39,879 bases of DNA. It comes from Gemmatimonadota bacterium. Lineage in GTDB: Bacteria > Latescibacterota > UBA2968 > GCA-2709665. Below the pieces are notes generated by a model. It worked only from the letters and a program-made list of their open reading frames with translations, was not told the origin of the DNA and did not search any database. The stretch is from NCBI GenBank assembly GCA_002709665.1, contig PAQK01000037.1:1-39879 (forward strand), given 5' to 3'. Shown in pieces: positions 33,229 to 39,879 of the stretch (position 1 is the first letter of the stretch; every line of letters starts with the position of its first letter). Made by a program: the position numbers and the translations under genes.

Positions 33229-34614
33229 ATGACTACCATTGCAGTGGAGCCGGAGGAGAAGGTAGCGGTCAACGGCGTTCTCGAATCTGACAGGATAAGT
33301 GAGATGCGGGCTGGATTCGAGGCGGAATCGGTGAACCGGATCGTTCAGAACGCCGTCTGCAAGAATCAGGTCGACACCATCGCATTGAACAGAGGCATTG
33401 TCACCTCTGTTGACCACAGCTTCAGCCATATACTGGACGACTGGAAGGTCACCAATCAGAAAAGCAGCGGGCGTTGCTGGATGTTCGCGGGACTGAATCT
33501 GCTGCGTGTCGGCGCGATGAAAAAAATGAATCTGAAGGCCTTCGAATTCAGCCAGAACTACACCTTCTTCTGGGACAAGCTTGAGCGAGCGAACTACTTT
33601 CTGGAACGCATCCTTGACACATCGGATCGCGATGTCGACGATCGGCACGTTGCCCAGCTCCTGTCACGTCCTCTCGACGACGGCGGCCAGTGGAATATGT
33701 TCGTCAATCTGATCAAGAAGCACGGCCTGGTCCCTCAATCCGCAATGCCGGAAACCGACAGCTCCTCAAACTCCGGCAGGATGAACACCAACCTACTGCA
33801 CAAACTGAGAGAGGGCGCTAAAGACCTTCACAATTTGGCCGCAAGCGGAAGTGGCCCGGACGAGCTTCAGGCAGTGAAGCAGCACATCCTCGACGCCATA
33901 TATCGAATGCTCGCCATCCATCTGGGGACACCGCCTGACAAATTCGACTGGCAATGGCAGGACTCGGACAAGGAATTTCACCGTGACGGCGAGATGACTC
34001 CACAGGAATTCGCTCAGAAATACATCACGGTAGATCTGGACGACTACGTTTGTCTCGTGCACGACCCTCGCCCGACAAGCCCGCTTGACCGCACCTTCAC
34101 GGTCGAATTCCTTGGGAATGTCGAAGGAGGGGAGATCGTCAAGTATCTGAACATCGACATCGACCTGATGAAACAGATCACAATGCATACGCTTCAAAAT
34201 GGCGAGCCGGTCTGGATGGGTTGTGACGTAGGTAAGATGATGCAGCGAGATCTGGGCTTGTGGGATGCCCACCTGTTCGACTTCGAAGGAGTGTACAGCA
34301 CCGGTTTCGAACTCGACAAATCCGAGCGACTCCAATATCACCAGACACAGATGACACACGCGATGCTCTTCACCGGTGTAGACGTCGTCCAGGAACACGA
34401 CGAGGACACCCCCAGGCGCTGGCGTGTTGAAAACAGCTGGGGTGACGCCAACGGGAAGAAGGGCTACTACCTGATGAACGACAACTGGTTCGACCAATAC
34501 ATGTTCGAAATCGCCGCAAAAAAGGAATATCTCCCCACAGAACTCCAGGAAGCCCTCGACCTCGAACCTATTGTACTTCCGCCTTGGGATCCAATGGGTG
34601 CGCTCGCCAGGTAA
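33229..34614 (+). CDS. pepC: C1-family aminopeptidase (bleomycin hydrolase / PepC type)
   Basis: A cytosolic papain-fold peptidase that trims amino acids from peptides. The start at ATG 33229 follows GAGGAG by 7 nt; an upstream in-frame start at 33145 lies inside the repeat array. The 461-residue length matches the family. The catalytic Cys83 is in KSSGRCWMFAGLN, His377 in MTHAMLFTGVDV and Asn402 in VENSWGDANGKKGYY. Both family inserts are present, and the C-terminus ends PPWDPMGALAR, typical of PepC, where the tail enters the active site. It is followed after 12 bp by the polysaccharide deacetylase and likely shares its transcript. Confidence 0.92.
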   Translation: MTTIAVEPEEKVAVNGVLESDRISEMRAGFEAESVNRIVQNAVCKNQVDTIALNRGIVTSVDHSFSHILDDWKVTNQKSSGRCWMFAGLNLLRVGAMKKMNLKAFEFSQNYTFFWDKLERANYFLERILDTSDRDVDDRHVAQLLSRPLDDGGQWNMFVNLIKKHGLVPQSAMPETDSSSNSGRMNTNLLHKLREGAKDLHNLAASGSGPDELQAVKQHILDAIYRMLAIHLGTPPDKFDWQWQDSDKEFHRDGEMTPQEFAQKYITVDLDDYVCLVHDPRPTSPLDRTFTVEFLGNVEGGEIVKYLNIDIDLMKQITMHTLQNGEPVWMGCDVGKMMQRDLGLWDAHLFDFEGVYSTGFELDKSERLQYHQTQMTHAMLFTGVDVVQEHDEDTPRRWRVENSWGDANGKKGYYLMNDNWFDQYMFEIAAKKEYLPTELQEALDLEPIVLPPWDPMGALAR

Positions 34615-34626
34615 AGGACTGGAAGA

Positions 34627-36099
34627 ATGGCCAAACCTTATGTATTCATAGGCTTCGACACCGAGGACCCGATCAACCCTGAAGCCGACGATGTTCTCCT
34701 CAGACTCGCTCAGACGTACACCAAGGCAGGCATCCCAGCCTGTTTCTTCATGGTCGGTGAGAAGGCACGCGTGCTCAGATCCAGGGGCCGCAAGGATGTC
34801 CTCTCCGCCCTCAGGGATCACGAAATCGAATACCACGGCAACTACTGGTTCGAGTATCCAGAGCCTGCGCTCGTCTACGGAAACCGTGACCCTTGGGACC
34901 AGGCTGTCGAAAAGGGTCGGTCAATCGAAACACCCGGTCTCCAGGATGTCGCCGAGATTACGGGCCAATTTCCAGTCGCCACCTGTCAGCACCAGAACAA
35001 CCACAGTCCGGCGACAACTCACGCAATGCAGCAATCCGGTGTCAAGGTGTGGAACGGCGGGCTTGGCGCAAAACTGGATGGAATCGGCTGGATCATGAAC
35101 CTTTTTGTCGTCGGTAGACACTCACGCACGGTATCAAGCCAGGGCAGTTGGGGAAGTTTTCAATTCGATCCCGATCGCCCGAAGCGTCGTCCTGGAACCA
35201 TGAACCCAAAGGTCGAACTGAAAAACTTCCAGCAGCGCTTCGACGCGCAGCTAGAGACCGGAACCACGCACGTGAACATCCTGGGTCACCCGACCTGCTG
35301 GGCAATGGCCGAATGGTGGGGCTGGTACGACTGGTCGGCCGCGTTCCGTCACGCGAGCCTCAACGGAGCTGTCGGCCCCTACCAGCAAGGTCGTCAATGG
35401 GAACGCGGTGTCACGCGCTCCAGGGCGGACATCGACGCACACTTCCAATGGACGGCCGCAGCGGCGAGGTGGCTGGCCCGTCGCAAGGACATCAACGTTA
35501 CAACATTCGCGGATGTCCTCGCCGAACACGCCGATCCCCCGGGCGAGTGGCTCACAGACAGCCAGGTCCGCTCAGTCGCCAAACAAGTTCTCAAACGACT
35601 CGATCACACGCGTGCTGGCGAGACCACGCTATCCGCAGCGGACTCACTTTACGTACTCGCCCAATATGTAAGATTCATGCTAGCTGAAAAGTGTCGTCCT
35701 GATCAAACACAAATCAAGCGAACGATCGGTCCGGTAGAGGACGTCTACAAACCCGCCAAAGAAATCCGATTCAAACGTCAGAACCTGCTATTGGCCTCAC
35801 GACACCTTGTCGAATATGCAGATGCCAACGGCCGACTCCCCCACGCCCTTCGTGTACACGGCATCGATTGCGGTCCAGGCGAACTCCTCATCGCCCTCGC
35901 CCAATCGGTAGCCGCGGACAAACTGCCCGATTTCGTCACTGTCGAGCCAACTGCAGGCGTTCCGGAATGCGTGGCAATGGACTGCTTCTCCAAAGCGACC
36001 GCAGGTTCAGGTCACGCAACACCGGGATACACGCCCACGCAGATACATCTACAGGGCAGACTTCAGTCCTGGAGTTACCGACCCGCCGGCAAGAGATAG
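34627..36099 (+). CDS. Polysaccharide-deacetylase-like (NodB-fold) protein
   Basis: The 490-residue protein starts MAKPYVFIGFDTEDPINPEA, where Asp11 and Asp14 correspond to the base and metal ligand of NodB-type deacetylases. YTKAGIPACFFMVGEKARVL and EIEYHGNYWFEYPEPA (His70) follow, then CQHQNNHSPATTHAMQQSGV. The catalytic part covers about residues 1-300. The remaining 190 residues are helical and unassigned. Such proteins remove N- or O-acetyl groups from sugars. No signal peptide is seen. GGAAG lies directly before the ATG, and the gene overlaps functionally with the peptidase upstream (12-bp gap). A deacetylase role fits the neighbouring PIG-L deacetylase and heparinase. Confidence 0.8.
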   Translation: MAKPYVFIGFDTEDPINPEADDVLLRLAQTYTKAGIPACFFMVGEKARVLRSRGRKDVLSALRDHEIEYHGNYWFEYPEPALVYGNRDPWDQAVEKGRSIETPGLQDVAEITGQFPVATCQHQNNHSPATTHAMQQSGVKVWNGGLGAKLDGIGWIMNLFVVGRHSRTVSSQGSWGSFQFDPDRPKRRPGTMNPKVELKNFQQRFDAQLETGTTHVNILGHPTCWAMAEWWGWYDWSAAFRHASLNGAVGPYQQGRQWERGVTRSRADIDAHFQWTAAAARWLARRKDINVTTFADVLAEHADPPGEWLTDSQVRSVAKQVLKRLDHTRAGETTLSAADSLYVLAQYVRFMLAEKCRPDQTQIKRTIGPVEDVYKPAKEIRFKRQNLLLASRHLVEYADANGRLPHALRVHGIDCGPGELLIALAQSVAADKLPDFVTVEPTAGVPECVAMDCFSKATAGSGHATPGYTPTQIHLQGRLQSWSYRPAGKR

Positions 36100-36325
36100 T
36101 CGAGCGCTTTCGATTGTCGACCAGATGAATTGCCTGCCATTCACCGAACCGGGTAAAGCTGTGATCAACAAGTCGACCCTTCAGCCCGAATGAGGTGAAG
36201 CCCCGTCATTGTCCTCAGCGTCACCTCTCCAAACTGTGAGCTGCAGATTGTCAGCGATACCCTGCGATCACCGCGAGTACGTATAAGCACCATTCCTTTC
36301 TATTCCATGGCCTAAGGAGAACCTG

Positions 36326-37213
36326 ATGCAGGACGAACTACCAGTGGAAATCGAAACCCAGGTCGAAGGACAACCACACACCGGGAAAACCCTTGCGGTC
36401 ATAGGCCCCCACTCAGACGACTTCTCGATATTTTCGGCGGGAACCGTCGCCAAACTCATTTCTGAAGGTTACACCGGCTACTTCATCCGGGTCACAAACG
36501 ACGAAATGGACTCCTACGATCTCACCACCAGCGAAACCGTTCTTGCCAACGAAAGCGACACCCAGGACGTCGCCAGGGTCCTCGGCATCCAGAAAGTCTA
36601 CGACCTCAACTACCGGAATCACTATCTCGACGAAGTTCCGCCCACAGAGATCCGTAACCGTCTCATCTTCCTGTTTCGTCTCCTTAAAGTAGACACCGTC
36701 CTTGGATTCGATCCCTGGGGTCACTACGAGGAGAATCCTGACCACTACGTTGCGGCTCAGGCCACAGAAGCGGCCTGCTGGATGGCCGGCGGTCGTCTCG
36801 ACCTGCCCGAACATCTCGAAGCCGGCCTCGAACCTTATGGCGTCTCGGAAAAGTACTATTGGGCTCGCGGTCCTCAACTCGTCAACCGCGTCGTTGACAT
36901 CACCCAGGTGATTGAACAAAAGATGGAATCCATCCGCGCGAACCGGACACAGATCCGAAATATGGCGCTGGGTCTTCGCGATCGCCTGGCCGCGAGGAAA
37001 CTCACACTCCCCTGGTTGAGCGCAGACGACGAAACGATCATCAAAGAATATGTAGACCTTGTCTTCCGAGCAGCGGATCACCACACCGGTCAGCAACACG
37101 GGCTGGAATACGCTGAGGCCTTTCACTACATCGGTCCAGGAGATCACTCGTCGAAATTCACCTCTTGTCATATGGAAGACTATCTCCGCAAACACGCGAT
37201 ACCGCTCGAATGA
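36326..37213 (+). CDS. PIG-L / LmbE family deacetylase
   Basis: Zinc-dependent enzymes of this family deacetylate GlcNAc-containing substrates. The 295 residues contain the signature AVIGPHSDDFSIFSAGT, with zinc ligands His29, Asp31 and Asp32 in PHSDD. RVTNDEMDS, ARVLGIQKVYDLNYRNHYLD and a late His in the GFDPWGHYEENPDH region follow, matching the family order. AAGGAGA lies 7 nt before ATG 36326. The 226 bp upstream hold no gene, and I find no secure promoter there. It ends 9 bp before the damaged URO-D gene, so the two were probably co-transcribed. The gene is intact. Confidence 0.88.
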   Translation: MQDELPVEIETQVEGQPHTGKTLAVIGPHSDDFSIFSAGTVAKLISEGYTGYFIRVTNDEMDSYDLTTSETVLANESDTQDVARVLGIQKVYDLNYRNHYLDEVPPTEIRNRLIFLFRLLKVDTVLGFDPWGHYEENPDHYVAAQATEAACWMAGGRLDLPEHLEAGLEPYGVSEKYYWARGPQLVNRVVDITQVIEQKMESIRANRTQIRNMALGLRDRLAARKLTLPWLSADDETIIKEYVDLVFRAADHHTGQQHGLEYAEAFHYIGPGDHSSKFTSCHMEDYLRKHAIPLE

Positions 37214-37222
37214 GGCATCGGA

Positions 37223-38504
37223 ATGACATCGAGAGAACGGGTCCTCACCACATTTGCTGGAGACGAAGCGGACAGGGTTCCCATCAACTACTTCGCGAAC
37301 CCCGACATCGACCGCCGGATGAAATCACACTTTGGACTCACCAAGGACGAAAGGGAAGGACTTCTCCAGGCACTCGGCGTTGACTTCAGGACGGTATCCG
37401 CCCCCTACATTGGCCCCAAGCGACACGAGGATGTTCCATAACGTTCTGTCGACATCTGGGGCATTCACCGCAGGTGGATCAAACACGAAAGTGGCGGCTA
37501 CTGGGATTACTGTGATTTCCCGCTCAAGAACGCTATCGTCGATGGGATTGATGCCTGGCCGATGCCTTCACCTGACGACTTCGACTACATCCAGATCGTC
37601 GCAAGTGGGATTCCTACGCCCTCGTCTTTAGAAACGCCGGCATCGGTGACATCATCAACAGCACCGGGATGATTCGTACAATGGAACAGGTCCTTGTCGA
37701 CTTGATGGCCAACAACCCTGCCTGTATCCGCTACATTGAACGCAAGGACACTGAATCCAGGAGTGTCTGGTACGGAGGCGGCTACCTCGAGAATATCGAT
37801 CAGTTACGCGTGCGGCTGGAACCGGACTACAAACCTCAACTGGCCGAGATCAGAAGGAAGCGAGAAGAATCCGCCCGGGTGGATGGAGCCTGCTGGATGA
37901 TCATCCCCTGGTGCTTTCACACAATCGCAACATCAATGAGTCTTGAGCCTTTTGTTTGCGCGTGTTACGATCGCCCCGACTTCATTCAGGAGGCAATGAA
38001 TTGGGTCGAATCCCGTAACCATCACGCCGTTCAAGAGGTTGTCTCGCGCGTCCAGCCAGACTTGGTCCTCATCGACGATGACTGCGCCTACAAGACCGGC
38101 ACGATGATCTCTCCTGAGATGATGACCGACTTCACACTAGAACCTTCAAGCTGATCTCCGACCTGGGTATCCCGATTGCCTTCCACACCGACGGTAGACT
38201 CAACGACGTCATCCCACTCCTTCTGGAACTTGGGGTCTCCGCCGTCCACGGTTGCGAAAAACAGGCCAACAACCTTTGCCACCTAGTCTCCGAATTGGGG
38301 GATCACATCACTCTCTGTGGCAATATGGACGGAGTGTTTCTGTCCGCTGCACCACCTGAGGAAGTTTCCGACGGGACCGAGACAATGCTGCAAATCGGCT
38401 CTTCCTCGAGGCGATTCATTGCCGGCTGCAACACCAGTCCCCAGGACTATATCCCATCAGAAAACTACAGGGCGATGGCCAACGCAATCCGAAACTTCGC
38501 CTAA
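37223..38504 (+). pseudogene. Uroporphyrinogen-decarboxylase-family protein, one nonsense codon and two frameshifts
   Basis: The gene starts MTSRERVLTTFAGDEADRVP and keeps URO-D homology over its full 427-codon span, but the frame is broken three times. TAA at 37439 replaces a residue in GPKRHEDVP-x-RSVDIWGIHR (CAA or GAA expected). Near 37600 the frame shifts, with KWDSYALVFRNAGIGDIINS continuing one frame over. Near 38143 it shifts again, with RTFKLISDLGIPIAFHTDGR and AVHGCEKQANN carrying on to TAA 38502. No deletion is apparent. Related proteins are often corrinoid-dependent methyltransferases. With three lesions the gene is dead unless the sequence is wrong. Confidence 0.8.
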
Positions 38505-38598
38505 CCCTGAAGTATCCTTGACATCACCCCTCACCTGAGCGAAATTCAGTTGTCATTGTGATTCTGTACGGAGTCACCCTTACTCCACTGGAGGAAAT

Positions 38599-39312
38599 GT
38601 GTACATCTACGTAGCTGTAGTCGACCAGAAGGGTTACGACGAGAACGGGCCGGGATCCGGTCACATCAAGGCCCGGTTGGAACTCGCCTCTGGTGAGCCC
38701 TGTCTCATTGTTCCTTATCGCCGTTTCAATATGAAGCTCGTGGAAGAACTAAAACCTCGCGGAATTGCTATGAGCGGCTTCGGTGGACATTTCGAAGACC
38801 GCAAGGTCAGATGGTTCTGGGGTATGGACGAGGTTTTACACCAAGCGGAGGTCCCTATCCTCTGTTTCTGTGGGAGCCACGAGGTCCTTGGATTTGCCTA
38901 CAACCAGAACTTGCGAAAAACAAAATCCCTTCGCGATCCGATCATTCGAAAACTTCGACCTAACGAGGACTTCCCGCGTCGAGCCACCGCCGATCCAAAA
39001 CTCAAGAACCGTTACCTCGCGGATGGTATATTTCCCATCCATCAAGTGAAGAAGGATCCGCTTTTCAAGGGGCTGCCAAAGAACATGCTGATGCGATGCT
39101 CCCACTCTTGCGAAGTCAAGAAGCTGCCCAGAGATTTCGAGCTCATTGCCTCGAGTGCACACTGCAAGATCGAGGGGATGCGACACAAAACAAAGACGCT
39201 CTATGGCGTACAGTTCCACCCTGAAGCTTTTGCGGCACCATACTTCCACGGTCGCACGCTGCTCAAAAACTTCGCAGATATCGTCAACGACTACTGGACC
39301 AAACGATCGTGA
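38599..39312 (+). CDS. Class I glutamine amidotransferase-like protein
   Basis: The start is GTG 38599, 5 nt after GGAGG; the ATG two bases earlier is closed after five codons. The 237-residue protein shows the class I GATase fold with nucleophile Cys91 in ILCFCGSHEVLGFAYN and His207/Glu209 in LYGVQFHPEAF, a complete triad. The oxyanion-side GIAMSGFGGHF segment is unusual. It stands alone, without a synthetase domain, and resembles GMP-synthase-type GATase subunits that occur as orphan hydrolases. A TTGACA (38518) with a weak GAAATT 17 bp later may drive it. The substrate is unknown. Confidence 0.8.
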   Translation: MYIYVAVVDQKGYDENGPGSGHIKARLELASGEPCLIVPYRRFNMKLVEELKPRGIAMSGFGGHFEDRKVRWFWGMDEVLHQAEVPILCFCGSHEVLGFAYNQNLRKTKSLRDPIIRKLRPNEDFPRRATADPKLKNRYLADGIFPIHQVKKDPLFKGLPKNMLMRCSHSCEVKKLPRDFELIASSAHCKIEGMRHKTKTLYGVQFHPEAFAAPYFHGRTLLKNFADIVNDYWTKRS

Positions 39313-39328
39313 CCTGCCCTCATACCAA

Positions 39329-39879
39329 ATGACAGAGTTCATCCGCAACACCCGATACTGCGATCTCCCCGGGGCGGTTCACAATCATCTGAGCAAGGTG
39401 CTTCTCGACAACATCACCTCGACAATCGCTGGCTCAGCTACGCCCGCTGTAGAAATCATCAAGACCTTTGTCAAACGCGTCTTCTCCGGCAATGAATCCA
39501 CCGTGGTTGCCTCTAGAAAGCGCTCCAACCCACCGGGTGCAGCGCTCGTAAATGCTTGCTCAGCCAACGCCCTGGACATAGACGATGGCTTTCGTCTATC
39601 CAAAGGTCACCCTGGCTCAGTTGTCATCCCCGCAGCCCTCGCCCAGGCGGAAGCCCTGAATGTCTCGGGTGAACGATTCCTCACGGCTGTGATGATCGGC
39701 TACGAAATTGCGATGCGTGCAAGTGTCGCCTGGCACACACACGAGCATCGCGCCCCCAGTTACCACGGGTCCGGCTCCTGGGGAAGTCTTGGTGCGGCAG
39801 CCGCCTGCGCGTATCTGATGGACCTGAGTCCCGAACAAACCGAAATGGCCCTGGGGATCGCTGAATACCACGCACCAAT
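39329..39879 (+). CDS. MmgE/PrpD family protein (5' part; runs off the window)
   Basis: From ATG 39329 the frame is open to the window end (183 codons). It reads MTEFIRNTRYCDLPGAVHNH, LLDNITSTIAGS, PGAALVNACSANALDIDDGF with KGHPGSVVIPAALAQAEA, and SYHGSGSWGSLGAAAACAYL. These are the standard blocks of the all-helical domain of 2-methylcitrate dehydratase and related proteins. Family members dehydrate or isomerise small tricarboxylates, and many have unknown substrates. The catalytic His/Asp cluster is partly visible in DIDDGFRLSKGHPG. There is no clear ribosome site. It begins 16 bp after the GATase-like gene, so the two may form an operon. Confidence 0.85.
   Translation, partial: MTEFIRNTRYCDLPGAVHNHLSKVLLDNITSTIAGSATPAVEIIKTFVKRVFSGNESTVVASRKRSNPPGAALVNACSANALDIDDGFRLSKGHPGSVVIPAALAQAEALNVSGERFLTAVMIGYEIAMRASVAWHTHEHRAPSYHGSGSWGSLGAAAACAYLMDLSPEQTEMALGIAEYHAP

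Overview
The window looks like a chromosomal segment of an uncultured, Gram-negative-type bacterium, possibly Poribacteria- or Latescibacterota-like. The evidence is an ExbB/ExbD/TonB inner-membrane motor, secreted TPR proteins, a Lys/Ala-rich histone H1-like protein, and an accessory load of PhyH dioxygenases, URO-D-like proteins, heparinase II/III, GH127 and PIG-L deacetylase. The phylum is an inference from gene content. Shine-Dalgarno sites and near-consensus sigma70 promoters (TTGACN-17-NANNNT) are easy to see, and TGA serves as a normal stop.

Left part (1-11.6 kb), housekeeping and envelope, all genes intact. It holds the start of a histone-like gene and guaB (both minus strand). guaB is preceded by a promoter, a roughly 177-nt structured transcript and an intrinsic terminator, which together suggest an attenuator or a small RNA. 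On the plus strand follow a small membrane protein, a secreted TPR protein, exbB, two exbD genes and tonB, then a second secreted TPR protein. Last is a 1049-residue single-span membrane protein with a very acidic repeat region and a degenerate response-regulator receiver. The run reads as one energised envelope machine with its own regulator-like scaffold.

Middle part (11.6-20.3 kb), small-molecule metabolism mixed with broken genes. Intact genes are a class I glutamine amidotransferase-type hydrolase, a beta-propeller lactonase, a Nudix hydrolase, an amidase, a cysteine-synthase-like PLP enzyme and a guanylate-kinase-like protein with an extra C-terminal region. Broken genes are an MFS transporter, a small membrane protein, an SDR that lost its NAD motif, and a family-3 solute-binding protein.

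Right part (20.5-39.9 kb), a catabolic island. It holds heparinase II/III, GH127, PhyH, a carbon-nitrogen hydrolase, a DUF4395-rhodanese protein, a ceramidase-like hydrolase, a C1-type aminopeptidase, a polysaccharide deacetylase, a PIG-L deacetylase, a GATase-like protein and an MmgE/PrpD protein cut by the window edge. Between them lie relics: a TolB-type propeller piece, two URO-D genes, a VOC/PhyH chimera with a structured insert, and the C-terminal end of a DUF499 ATPase followed by a DUF4238 gene, probably the wreck of an antiphage island.

The strongest overall signal is the contrast between the undamaged left third and about a dozen damaged genes to the right. These carry premature stops, frameshifts and internal deletions, and the in-frame stops can each be explained by a single C-to-T or G-to-A change. 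This is what genome erosion looks like, although consensus or assembly error must be excluded.
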